From NCBI RefSeq assembly GCF_000292345.1, contig NZ_ALOU01000037.1, forward strand, positions 47,734 through 111,733: 64,000 bases of DNA, given 5' to 3'. A program made the translations under genes and the position numbers. Below the pieces are notes generated by a model. The model worked only from the letters and a program-made list of their open reading frames with translations. It ran no database searches and was not told the origin of the DNA. Of this stretch, positions 38,854-46,855 are shown in pieces; positions within the stretch are counted from its first letter, which is position 1, and every line of letters starts with the position of its first letter. Source of the DNA: Cupriavidus sp. BIS7 (lineage in GTDB: Bacteria; Pseudomonadota; Gammaproteobacteria; Burkholderiales; Burkholderiaceae).

Positions 38854-39540
38854 TCAGGTCTCGCTCCACTGCCGCAGCAGGTTGTGATAGCAGCCCACCA
38901 GCGTGCGGCGCGCGCGCTCGTCCGCATTGGTCTGGTTCAGCGTCTGGATGGCGTTGTCCATGTCGAACAGCAGTGCGCGCTGGCCGTCGTCACGAACCAG
39001 GCTCTGGACCCAGAGGAAGCAACCGATGCGCACGCCGCGCGTGATCGGCGTGACCTGGTGCAGGCTCGTGGACGGGTAGACCACCATGTCGCCCGCGGCA
39101 AGCTTGACCGAGTGCACGCCGTAGGTGTCCTCGATCTGCAGTTCGCCGCCGTCGTAGCTGGCCGGATCGGACAGGAACAGCGTTGCGGAGACATCGGTGC
39201 GCAACTTGCGTCCGTTGTGCGGGTGGATGCGGACGCCGCCATCGACATGCAGGCCAAACGTCATGCCCTCGCTGTAGCGGTTGAACATCGGCGGATAGAC
39301 GATGTTCGGCAGCACCGCGCTGATGAACAACGGGTTGCGCTCGAGCGCGCTCAGGACCAGGTGCTGGCATTGCGCGGCCACTTCCGATCGCTCGTCGATC
39401 TGCTGGTTGAACTTGACCGGCGCACCCGAGTAGCCTGCGGTGACCCGGCCATCCACCCATGCATCGCCCGCGTGCTCGAGTTGCTGCAACAGCACGGCCA
39501 GTTGCTCGGCGTTGAGAACCTGTGGAATGCGGACGAGCAT
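38854..39540 (-). CDS. piuC: PKHD-type Fe(II)/2-oxoglutarate hydroxylase (PiuC/YbiX)
   Basis: A 228-residue oxygenase starting MLVRIPQVLNAEQ, the PiuC/YbiX N-terminus. Iron ligands are HVD (GLHVDGGVRI) and a distal His (TSLHQVTPITRG), with the Arg that binds 2-oxoglutarate a few residues on (RGVRIGC). It is encoded 73 bp downstream of a TonB-dependent receptor, like ybiX with fiu in E. coli and piuC with piuA in Pseudomonas, and is thought to modify catechol-type iron ligands or to support uptake. Exact substrate not established. Confidence 0.92.
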   Translation of the reverse strand: MLVRIPQVLNAEQLAVLLQQLEHAGDAWVDGRVTAGYSGAPVKFNQQIDERSEVAAQCQHLVLSALERNPLFISAVLPNIVYPPMFNRYSEGMTFGLHVDGGVRIHPHNGRKLRTDVSATLFLSDPASYDGGELQIEDTYGVHSVKLAAGDMVVYPSTSLHQVTPITRGVRIGCFLWVQSLVRDDGQRALLFDMDNAIQTLNQTNADERARRTLVGCYHNLLRQWSET

Positions 39541-39613
39541 CGTTCCCTCTATATAGATAGTGAGCGTGGATCGGGGCCGCCCGGGTGGCAGCACCCGGCG
39601 GCCCCGGCGGCGC

Positions 39614-41869
39614 TTACATGCGGTAGGTGAAAGACAGCATCGCGGTGCGGCCCGTGCCGGGCACCGAGCGTCCGCCGTCTGACGCGATCAGTGCATCGTA
39701 ATACTTCTTGTCGAAGATGTTGAACAGGTTCAGGCGCACGTCGTACTTCGGTTGATGGTAGGCGATCATGCCGTCCCAGCGCACGTAGCCGCCCACCTGC
39801 ACGGTGTTGGTGTTGTTGGCGTAGCGCTGCGACATATAGAACGCGCCGCCGCCAATTTCCCAGCTTGGCAGGATCGCGTAGCTGGTCCAGGCCGTGGCCG
39901 TGTGCTTGGGCGTATTGAGCGGCACCTTGCCTTGCGTACCGGCGGCGATGCCGTCCAGGATCACGCCATCCAGGTAGGTGTAGCCGGCGAACACCTGCCA
40001 CTTCTGCGTGATGCGGCCTGTCATGCCCACGCGGAAGCCGTCGACCTGGATCTTCCCGGTCAGCGCGTAGGTTGTGGCATCGACCTGGCTGCGCGCGTTG
40101 TCCTTGGTGATGCGGAAGATCGCCGAGTTCACGGACAGGTCGCCGTTGCGCAGATCCCACTTGCCGCCCGCTTCATACGACTTGTTCGTCTCGGGGTCGA
40201 GCGACTGCTGGCCGACCGTGCCAACAAGCTGTTCGAGCGACGGGTTGAACGACGTGCCATACGACACGTAATAGGACTGCTGCTCCGTCGGCTGCCAGAT
40301 GCCGCCCAGCCGTACGCTGGTGAAGTTGACGGTCTGGTTCGCGTTCGGCAGTACGGTGCTGCCGGCCGTGTTCGACGAATTGATCGAGTTGCTGATGCTG
40401 GCGATGTACCGGTCATAGCGCAGCCCTGCCACGGCCTTCCATTGCTTGCTGAACTCGATCGAGTCGTTGGCGTAGACCGCAACCGTATTGGCGGAGCCGC
40501 CCTGCAGGTTGCCGACGCTTGATGCGACATTGGACGGCGAATCCTGGTAGATCGGATCGACCACCGGCGTGCAGGCGACGTAGCCGGTCGTCGCGCCGTT
40601 TGCATTCAGCGGCGTGCCGCCACAGCTACCGTTGCGGAAGTAGTTCTGGTTGTTGTACCCGTCATGGCCGAACTCCAGGCCCGTCAGCAGCGTGTGCTTG
40701 ACCGGGCCGGTGGTGAAGTCCGCCGTCAGCTCGGTCTGGTTGAAGATCGAGTAGTCGCTGATGCTGCGGTCGTGGCTCTGCTGGCGCACAAAGAGCTGCG
40801 ACAGCGGCAGCGTGGTGGTGGTCAGCGGGGTGAAGGTGCCATTGGCGCTGACCGTGCCCACTGCATTCGGCGCGGTTTCGCGCGCATCGGTCGACACATA
40901 GTTGAACGCGGTCTGGTTGCGCAGGCGCAGGTTCGGCGAGAACTTGTGCGTAACGCCGGCCGACAGCGACGCGATGTCCTGCCGGGTGCGGTCGTTGTTG
41001 AAGCCGTAGTAGGTCTTGCGATCGACATTGACCGGATGGCCGTTGATAGCCGGGAAGCCATAGTCGGGCATGTCCTCGTTGTGCTGGAGCAACGCGGACA
41101 GCGTGATCTCGGTGGAGGTGCCGATGCCATAGCGCCACGACGGCGCGATGCCGAAGTCCTGCACCGTCATCTCGTCGCGCGTGCTCGGCTTGCCGTCCTG
41201 CGCCATCGCGGAGATGCGGAACGCGGAGGTATCGCCGGTCGGCGTGTTCACGTCGGCGGTGGCGCGCACCAGGCCGTTCGTGGTGACGGACCCACTGACC
41301 TCGGTGGCCGCCTTCAGTTGCGGCTTCTTGCTGACCTGGTTGACCACGCCGCCGGTGGAGCCACGGCCGAACAGCATCGACGACGGCCCCATGATGACTT
41401 CCACCTGATCCAGCGCGAACGTGTCGCGGTAGTACTGGCCACGGTCGCGGAAACCGTCGAGGTACATGTCGGTACGTGCCGAGAAACCGTTCAGGTTGAT
41501 GTTGGTGCCGATCTGGCCGCCTTCGGCCGCACCGATCGTAACGCCGGGCACGTTGCGCAGCGCGTCGGCCAGTGAGCTTGCGCCCTGTGAGTCCATCACC
41601 GCACGGTTCACGATCGTGACCGATTGCGGCACGTCACGCAGATCGGCAGGCAGCTTCGACAACTGGCTGCCGACTGGGTTGAAATCGTCGTGGATGGCCG
41701 AGCCCTGGACCGTGACTTCGCGCAGCGTAGCCGGTGCGGTTTCCGACGAGCTGACCTGCGATGGCGCGGGCGCGGGCACAGCAGGGGCTTGTTGCGCGAG
41801 AGCGGCAGGGGCGGCGGGAACAGCAAAGAGGGCCACGAGAGCGGTGGCCACGGGGGTGCGGCGAGTCAT
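39614..41869 (-). CDS. TonB-dependent siderophore receptor (Fiu/PiuA-like)
   Basis: A 751-residue outer-membrane receptor. Signal peptide in the first ~26 residues, an Ala/Pro-rich stretch, a TonB-box-like EVTVQGS segment, a plug domain (about 55-180, with VPQSVTIVNRAVMDSQGA) and a beta-barrel ending in the terminal-strand signature FTYRM. It takes up ferric (probably catecholate) siderophores. Its promoter holds a Fur-type site in the spacer. Ligand assignment rests on the PKHD neighbour and is inference. Confidence 0.93.
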   Translation of the reverse strand: MTRRTPVATALVALFAVPAAPAALAQQAPAVPAPAPSQVSSSETAPATLREVTVQGSAIHDDFNPVGSQLSKLPADLRDVPQSVTIVNRAVMDSQGASSLADALRNVPGVTIGAAEGGQIGTNINLNGFSARTDMYLDGFRDRGQYYRDTFALDQVEVIMGPSSMLFGRGSTGGVVNQVSKKPQLKAATEVSGSVTTNGLVRATADVNTPTGDTSAFRISAMAQDGKPSTRDEMTVQDFGIAPSWRYGIGTSTEITLSALLQHNEDMPDYGFPAINGHPVNVDRKTYYGFNNDRTRQDIASLSAGVTHKFSPNLRLRNQTAFNYVSTDARETAPNAVGTVSANGTFTPLTTTTLPLSQLFVRQQSHDRSISDYSIFNQTELTADFTTGPVKHTLLTGLEFGHDGYNNQNYFRNGSCGGTPLNANGATTGYVACTPVVDPIYQDSPSNVASSVGNLQGGSANTVAVYANDSIEFSKQWKAVAGLRYDRYIASISNSINSSNTAGSTVLPNANQTVNFTSVRLGGIWQPTEQQSYYVSYGTSFNPSLEQLVGTVGQQSLDPETNKSYEAGGKWDLRNGDLSVNSAIFRITKDNARSQVDATTYALTGKIQVDGFRVGMTGRITQKWQVFAGYTYLDGVILDGIAAGTQGKVPLNTPKHTATAWTSYAILPSWEIGGGAFYMSQRYANNTNTVQVGGYVRWDGMIAYHQPKYDVRLNLFNIFDKKYYDALIASDGGRSVPGTGRTAMLSFTYRM

Positions 41870-41898
41870 TGTCCTGATCCTTGTGAGCGGCGAGCGAA

Positions 41899-41927
41899 AA
41901 TATAAATGCGAACGATTCGCGTTGCAA
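41899..41927 (-). promoter_or_regulatory. Promoter of the siderophore receptor gene
   Basis: On the minus strand TTGCAA and TATATT are separated by exactly 17 bp, about 30-58 bp upstream of the start codon. The Fur-type palindrome fills the spacer. Confidence 0.8.
41905..41923. promoter_or_regulatory. fur-box: Fur box
   Basis: AATGCGAACGATTCGCGTT, a near-symmetric palindrome (GCGAA-CGA-TTCGC core) of the form seen at iron-regulated promoters in betaproteobacteria. It lies inside the promoter spacer of the receptor gene, so Fur bound with iron would block RNA polymerase. Confidence 0.75.
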
Positions 41928-42070
41928 TTCGCGTTGTTCGGCGTTCACAGACAGGATGTATAGGTGTTGAATGTTTTAATGAAAAAGCATATGAAACGGA
42001 GTTTCGATATAAAAGTGCTTTATTTGTAACTTTGTAGTGCAGATGTCACGTTTTTATGTCGATGACGATG

Positions 42071-42101
42071 CAAAAGAAACGGCCCGCACGCAGCGGGCCG
42101 T
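42071..42101 (-). terminator. Rho-independent terminator after the Bug-type gene
   Basis: Perfect 8-bp stem CGGCCCGC / GCGGGCCG with a 5-nt loop, followed on the minus strand by TTTCTTTT; it lies about 45 bp past the stop codon at 42144. Confidence 0.88.
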
Positions 42102-42143
42102 ATGGATACATTCGATCACCTTGGCTGGTGATCGCACCGATTT

Positions 42144-43115
42144 TTAATCGGCGCTCATGTTTGCGTTCTTGGCGATGCGGCCCAGGCGCTCGCGCTCGGA
42201 CTTGATGAACGCGACGAAACTCTCGACGGAACCACCCGCGGGTTCGATGCCGTTCTGGATCAGCCGCTCGCGAATTTCGGGGTTCTGCATGCCTACGGCA
42301 AGCTCAGCATTCAGCTTCTTGATGATCGCGGGGTCCGTGCCCTTTGGCGCGAAGATACCAGCCCAATGGCCAATGCGCACTTCAGGCTGGCCTTGCTCGG
42401 CCGTGGTCGGAATGTTCGGTGCCGCCGGCATGCGCTTGTCCCACGTCGCGCCCAGCGCCTTCAGCTTGCCCGCCTTGATCTGCGGCAGCACCACGATCGA
42501 TGCTTCGGACGTTGCCACGACCTGATTGCCGATGACCGCAGTGATGCTTTCCGAGCCGCTCTTGTACGGCACCACGGTCAGCTCCGCGCCTTTTTCCTTG
42601 AGCATTTCTTCGACGAAGTGCGGCGTGCTGCCGCTGCCGGCGGTAGCGAATGGCACGCCGCCCTGCTTCTTCGAATATTCGATCAGTTCCTTGATGTTGT
42701 TCACCGGCAGCGATGGCGATGCGACGATCACCGACGGGCTCACCGCAATCAGACCCACGGGCACGAGGTCGTCAGGTGCATAGGGCATCTTCGAACGGAT
42801 CAGGCCGTTGGTCACGGTACCCACCGCGCCGACCAGGAACGTGTAGCCATCGGGCTTGCTCTTGGCCACGTAGTCGGCGCCGACGATGCCGCCCGCACCC
42901 GGACGGTTCTCGATGACGACGGGCTGGCCGATGCGCTTGCTTACCGCTTCGGCGCCCGCGCGCGCGACGAGGTCATTGGCTCCGCCAGCCGTGAACGGCA
43001 CGACGAACTTGATGACATGGTTCGGCCACGCATCGGCTGCGTGTGCAGTGGTGGCAATGAGGGAGGTGGTGCCGAGTGCGAGGGCCAGTACGCGGCCGCG
43101 TGGGAAGAAGCGCAT
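42144..43115 (-). CDS. Bug-family tripartite tricarboxylate transporter substrate-binding protein
   Basis: A 323-residue exported solute-binding protein. Signal peptide in residues 1-26 (ends TTAHA), then WPNHVIKFVVPFTAGGANDL and ENRPGAGGIVGADYVAKSKPDGYT, the Bug signature, and the late TTAEQGQPEV motif. Bug proteins bind small carboxylates and related compounds and are greatly expanded in Cupriavidus and Bordetella; no cognate membrane components lie nearby, as is usual. Ligand unknown. Confidence 0.93.
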   Translation of the reverse strand: MRFFPRGRVLALALGTTSLIATTAHAADAWPNHVIKFVVPFTAGGANDLVARAGAEAVSKRIGQPVVIENRPGAGGIVGADYVAKSKPDGYTFLVGAVGTVTNGLIRSKMPYAPDDLVPVGLIAVSPSVIVASPSLPVNNIKELIEYSKKQGGVPFATAGSGSTPHFVEEMLKEKGAELTVVPYKSGSESITAVIGNQVVATSEASIVVLPQIKAGKLKALGATWDKRMPAAPNIPTTAEQGQPEVRIGHWAGIFAPKGTDPAIIKKLNAELAVGMQNPEIRERLIQNGIEPAGGSVESFVAFIKSERERLGRIAKNANMSAD

Positions 43116-43200
43116 GCTTTCTGTCTCCGGTTGTCGTTGTGAAGGGAAACGATCTTACCGAAGGAAGCTGTCATCTGGCTGTACGGCGGGTGACGCGTAC

Positions 43201-43270
43201 GGAGAGTCCCGGAGAGCTTCCGAGTGTTTCAGAGTGTCTCGGAGTGTCTCGGAGTATTTCGGCGGCTCCC
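43201..43270. repeat. Seven 10-bp tandem repeats
   Basis: Seven consecutive 10-bp units related to GGAGTGTCTC, with units four and five nearly identical and the outer ones diverged. They lie between the 5' end of the Bug-type gene and the 3' end of the DUF2147 gene; both genes read leftward. Confidence 0.85.
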
Positions 43271-43321
43271 GTCTTCCATGATGGTGGAAGAGGGGAGCGA
43301 TACGGAATCGGTTGCTGTGGC

Positions 43322-43783
43322 TTACTGCGCGCGCACCCACGTCTGCGTACGGCCGAGCAGGCTGATGCCGATGAAGCCGCGCACGTTGAGCTTCTTGCCG
43401 TCGTCCGCCAGCGACATCTTGCACTTGTAGAGCTTGCCGCTTTCGGGGTCGAGAATCTCTCCGCCGGTCCATTCGTTGTCGGCAGTCTTGCGCAAGCCGG
43501 TCAGCAGCGTCATGCCGATGATCGGCTGATCCTTGCGTGAGTCGGTGCACTTGTCGCACACCGTCGGCGGGCCTTCATGCGGCACCAGGCTCTTCACGAG
43601 TTTGCCGCTGAAGGTGCCGTCCTTCTCGCTGATCTCGATCACGCCGCGTGGCTTGCCGGTGGAGTCGTCAATCGTATGCCACGTGCCTGCCGGCGAGGCT
43701 TGGGCAAACGCCATGGCACTGGTAGCAAAGGCGGCGGCAAACAAGGTTGCGCGCAGCAGGGTACGGGGGGCGGTCATGCGCAT
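43322..43783 (-). CDS. DUF2147-domain exported protein
   Basis: A 153-residue exported protein with a signal peptide (about residues 1-28, ending AFAQA). It continues SPAGTWHTIDDSTGKPRGV, a DUF2147 hallmark, with a CDKC pair and the domain's GLRKTADNEWTGGEILDP segment and ends in the conserved RTQTWVR. It is a small beta-barrel-like periplasmic protein of unknown function. I chose the ATG at 43783 for its GGAG; a second ATG lies two codons in. Confidence 0.85.
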   Translation of the reverse strand: MRMTAPRTLLRATLFAAAFATSAMAFAQASPAGTWHTIDDSTGKPRGVIEISEKDGTFSGKLVKSLVPHEGPPTVCDKCTDSRKDQPIIGMTLLTGLRKTADNEWTGGEILDPESGKLYKCKMSLADDGKKLNVRGFIGISLLGRTQTWVRAQ

Positions 43784-44085
43784 GGGGATCTCCAGTTCAG
43801 CGTTGCAATGGCGGTCCGCCTTCGGTCGGTTTCGGCGGAGCGCGACGCCAATCTACTGTCGCGCGCCGCGCGCCGCAATCTCCAACATCCGTTTGCGTAC
43901 GCACCGGCACCTACTGTAGCGCTTGCCGCAATCGCCCGCCCGGCGAGGCCTGGCGCGGTTTCTGTCGTGCAGCAATTCCTGCGTACTCAGAAGTTCCGAG
44001 ATATTCCTCTAGCCCTTCGACGATTGGTGCGATCGCGCCACAGTACGGTTGCGTCTGTACCGCAGTCGTCTCAGTTGCCTCAGTA

Positions 44086-44122
44086 GGAACCCGAATGGGA
44101 ACCCGAATGGGAACCCGGACGC
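44086..44122. repeat. 12-bp tandem repeat
   Basis: About three adjacent copies of GGGAACCCGAAT, the last diverging to GGGAACCCGGAC. Confidence 0.85.
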
Positions 44123-44290
44123 CATGCTTCGCCGGTACACACGGCAATCTCTGACGACGCAGCAGACGGGTGTGTCGCGATGACGCGAAGAGTGCCCGCG
44201 CGTGCGATGCGTGGTCGCACTGCCGTGACGCGCTTCGACCATCTTCGACATGCGCGCGGCGATGTCATGCGCGTGCTCCAAACCGTCCTC

Positions 44291-44323
44291 TTCGACGTCA
44301 TCGACACCCTCGATGACGTCGAA
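44291..44323. repeat. Perfect 14-bp inverted repeat
   Basis: TTCGACGTCATCGA and TCGATGACGTCGAA separated by five bases (CACCC). No T-run follows on either strand, so it does not look like a simple terminator. Confidence 0.9.
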
Positions 44324-44864
44324 ACGCACGCGCGAGGTCGCGACGACGATCGAAACCGTTGCGCTGACGCATCACTCTTTCGTCGCTCTCGCGCAACTGT
44401 CCGCTCCACGCATCGCGATGGTCGTTGGCGCGCGCGTGATTGTCGGCATGCGTGGCGATGCGAAGCGCTGTCGAGCGTGAAGTCGCGCGCGGAAAACTGT
44501 CGCGGCACGACGAACATCCGATGCATGGCACGTGCGGCGATGATCCGATGCGTGTACTTCGCGATGGTCCGGAAAGCCAGCATTCATGCGGCTTTCCGAT
44601 CAGCATGGCACGACGATGATATGTGATTTCGGTGTTCGGGGACGCGCCATCTGCCTGGTGCGTGAAGCGTTCGTTCGGATGTGCGATCACGCGTCGTCAA
44701 CGCGCTCTGCAACACGTCGACTCACAGCGCAGAGACCTCGCGATAGAACTTCGAAGCGAGTGTGAAAGTTGAGATCGGCGTGCGCGTCGACGTCGTTGTC
44801 ATCGCAGTGCGCGCGTGGATTAGATCGATTCACTCTTGCGCGCAAGTTTTTTTGCACTTTTTTC

Positions 44865-44893
44865 TTAACATCATCGAACAAACGAATTATGAT
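44865..44893 (+). promoter_or_regulatory. Strong promoter-like element in the gene-poor region
   Basis: TTAACA and TATGAT separated by 17 bp in an AT-rich patch, each box matching 5 of 6 consensus positions. Transcription would start near 44900, about 600 nt before the histone H1-like gene. An open frame of 47 codons begins at 44889 but would start ahead of the transcript. Confidence 0.65.
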
Positions 44894-45499
44894 TCGCCTT
44901 GACAAGAGTCTCACTTCATTGCATCGACCGAGTAGCGCGCACGAAGGCAAGCAAGAACGCGAGCGAGAAGGAACGATGAAGCGATGCTTCGATGCAGTGA
45001 TGGCGGGTAGCCGAGGAGCACCAGAACTTTGACGCAGACCGAGCCGAAGCGGCTTCTTACAACGCGTGCAGTTTCCAGAAGCCCAGTGACGGTATGGGCG
45101 AGCTACCCCCGAATGATTACCGTCTGCAGTGCGCGAGGCCATGCCCGTACTGCAGGCCTGCTGACCGATATCTCCTCTTTCCGGGCTGTGCACCGACATG
45201 ACGGGCGGTGCGGGCCGATCGAATATTCCAGGGCGCGGCATCGCCCGGAAATCCGCTTGAGCGCTGGATTTGCAGCCCGCTCGCGGATTCCGGCCCGCCG
45301 CGAGCACACCGCCACGAGCGCGCCGAGTCGCGCCGGTGGCGGCGGTCTCCCTGCAACCGAATTCATTAGCGTGCGGTCGATGCTGTACCGTGCGCCGATG
45401 AATCGCTCGCTCGATTGGGGCACGCGACAAGCGCGTCTCGGGTCGGTCGGGTCGCCAATCTAGGTCATTCGACATTTCACGCTAGTGAAGGAGTTATCC

Positions 45500-46078
45500 A
45501 TGGCAACTGCTGCAAAGAAAAAGCCGGCGGCTAAGAAGGCCGCCAAGCCGGCCGCCAAGAAGGCCGCTGTGAAGAAGGTCGCTGTGAAGAAGGTCGCCGC
45601 CAAGAAGGCAGCACCGGCTGCCAAGAAGGCCGCAGTGAAGAAGGTTGCAGCCAAGAAGGTCGCAACCAAGAAGGTAGCCGCCAAGAAGGCAGCACCGGCC
45701 GCCAAGAAGGCCGCAGTGAAGAAGGTTGCAGCCAAGAAGGTCGCAACCAAGAAGGTAGCCGCCAAGAAGGCAGCACCGGCCAAGAAGGCCGCAGTGAAGA
45801 AGGTTGCAGCCAAGAAGGTTGCAACCAAGAAGGTAGCCGCCAAGAAGGCAGCACCGGCCAAGAAGGCCGCTGCCAAGAAGGTTGCCGCCAAGAAGCCGGC
45901 TGCCAAGAAGGCTGCTGCCAAGAAGCCGGCTGCGAAGAAGGCTGCTGCGAAGAAGCCGGCTGCCAAGAAGGCTGCCGCCAAGCCTGCTGCTGCCCCTGCG
46001 GTTGCCCCCGCTGCTGCTGCCAAGACTGCGCTGAACCCGGCTGCAGCCTGGCCGTTCCCGACGGGCAACCGTCCGTAA
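45500..46078 (+). CDS. Histone H1-like lysine/alanine-rich DNA-binding protein
   Basis: A 192-residue, very basic protein built almost wholly of KKAA, KKVAA and KKPAA steps, like the C-terminal tails of eukaryotic H1 and the bacterial AlgP/HctB-type proteins. It ends in a short non-repetitive tail (NPAAAWPFPTGNRP). It probably binds DNA non-specifically and compacts it. I chose the ATG at 45500 (MATAAKKKPAAKK) for the GGAG upstream; an in-frame ATG five codons earlier is possible. The coding sequence has internal repeats of 78-81 bp. Confidence 0.9.
   Translation: MATAAKKKPAAKKAAKPAAKKAAVKKVAVKKVAAKKAAPAAKKAAVKKVAAKKVATKKVAAKKAAPAAKKAAVKKVAAKKVATKKVAAKKAAPAKKAAVKKVAAKKVATKKVAAKKAAPAKKAAAKKVAAKKPAAKKAAAKKPAAKKAAAKKPAAKKAAAKPAAAPAVAPAAAAKTALNPAAAWPFPTGNRP
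45629..45865 (+). repeat. Three in-frame repeats of 81, 78 and 78 bp inside the histone-like gene
   Basis: Units begin at 45629, 45710 and 45788, each starting with GCCGCAGTGAAGAAGG and nearly identical along their length. They encode 27- and 26-residue blocks, so unequal recombination could change protein length in frame. Confidence 0.88.
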
Positions 46079-46144
46079 TCGCGTCGCCTCGTGCGAGCGA
46101 TCACAACCGGGAAGCGCCAGGGCACGCGCTGCGTGCCACACTGA

Positions 46145-46221
46145 CCGGATACGACGTATCCGGTCCGCAAGACGGCAGTCTTGCCAACCCGCCGATGGCA
46201 TCCGTGCCCGGCGGGTTTTTT
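46145..46221 (+). terminator. Hairpin series ending in a rho-independent terminator
   Basis: Downstream of the histone-like gene: a perfect 8-bp hairpin CCGGATAC-GAC-GTATCCGG (46145-46163), a small CAAGAC/GTCTTG hairpin (about 46168-46183) and then AACCCGCC/GGCGGGTT followed by six T residues (46186-46221). The last is the likely terminator. Confidence 0.85.
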
Positions 46222-46324
46222 ACTTTCTGGCCGTCCCGGGTGGCAACTGCGCCGGCGGCTCTCCAAAAGCAAAACGCCGCGGCCTTGCGGCTCGCGGCGT
46301 TTCTTTGCAGCAGGTTGGCGCGGT

Positions 46325-46792
46325 TCAGTGCGTGACGCGCGTCACGCCGCCTGAGGACAGCAGTCGCACGCGATCGCCGGGGCGGAAGGCTTCGTCTGCA
46401 TCCTGCGTGATGGCGCGCATCTCGCCATCCTCCAGGCGTACGGTGATTTCCAGGCCGCGGCGCTGGGCGACGTGGTTTTCGGTTGCGCTTCCGGCAATGC
46501 CTCCGAGGATCGCACCCAGAATTCCCGCGGCAACGGCGCCGTTGCCGCCGCCGATCGTGCTGCCCGCGGCAATGCCGCCAATGGCGCCACCGGCGAGCGT
46601 ACCTGCGCCCGTGGTCGGGCCCTGGATCATGACGTCACGCACGCCTTCCACCACGCCGAAACGCACGGTCTGCTCGCGCTGCGCCTGGCCGCCCGTGTAG
46701 ACGCTGTTGGAGTTGGACTGGCTGGCGCACCCGGCGACGAGCGCCGCCGCGCTCAGCACGGCGACACTGCCGATACGAAGGATCTTGTTCAT
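46325..46792 (-). CDS. slyB: SlyB-like outer-membrane lipoprotein
   Basis: A 155-residue lipoprotein with lipobox LVAGC (Cys about residue 22), a short linker and a glycine-zipper hairpin (about residues 70-110, GGAIGGIAAGSTIGGG then GILGAILGGIAG), then a C-terminal beta segment. This is the layout of SlyB/Pcp-type proteins that sit in the outer membrane. I chose the ATG at 46792 for the signal peptide. Symbol assigned by resemblance only. Confidence 0.85.
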   Translation of the reverse strand: MNKILRIGSVAVLSAAALVAGCASQSNSNSVYTGGQAQREQTVRFGVVEGVRDVMIQGPTTGAGTLAGGAIGGIAAGSTIGGGNGAVAAGILGAILGGIAGSATENHVAQRRGLEITVRLEDGEMRAITQDADEAFRPGDRVRLLSSGGVTRVTH

Positions 46793-46855
46793 GGCTTCTT
46801 CCCGTAAAAGATTCCGTGTCGCCGGTGGTGTCCGAGGTGACGCGCCAGACACCAC

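Larger units (their letters stand above)
43784..45499. other. 1.7-kb gene-poor region before the histone H1-like gene
   Basis: I see no convincing intact gene here on either strand. It holds a 12-bp tandem repeat (44086), a perfect 14-bp inverted repeat (44291-44323), an unusual number of CGATG pentamers between about 44170 and 44620, and a good promoter-like element (44865). Three stretches of protein-like sequence on the minus strand between about 44120 and 44585 lie in different frames and could be a decayed gene. Confidence 0.6.

Noticed and set aside
44889..45032. 47-codon frame following the 44865 promoter
   Set aside because: Its ATG overlaps the -10 box so it would not be fully transcribed; an internal ATG at 44976 gives only 18 codons with a poorly spaced Shine-Dalgarno.
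44687..45475. 262-residue minus-strand frame in the gene-poor region
   Set aside because: Cys-, Arg- and Ser-rich, without domain or Shine-Dalgarno; composition is that of non-coding GC-rich DNA.
45460..46272. Hydrophobic 270-residue frame antisense to the histone-like gene
   Set aside because: Its Phe/Leu/Ala repeats are just the complement of the Lys/Ala repeat; not a membrane protein.
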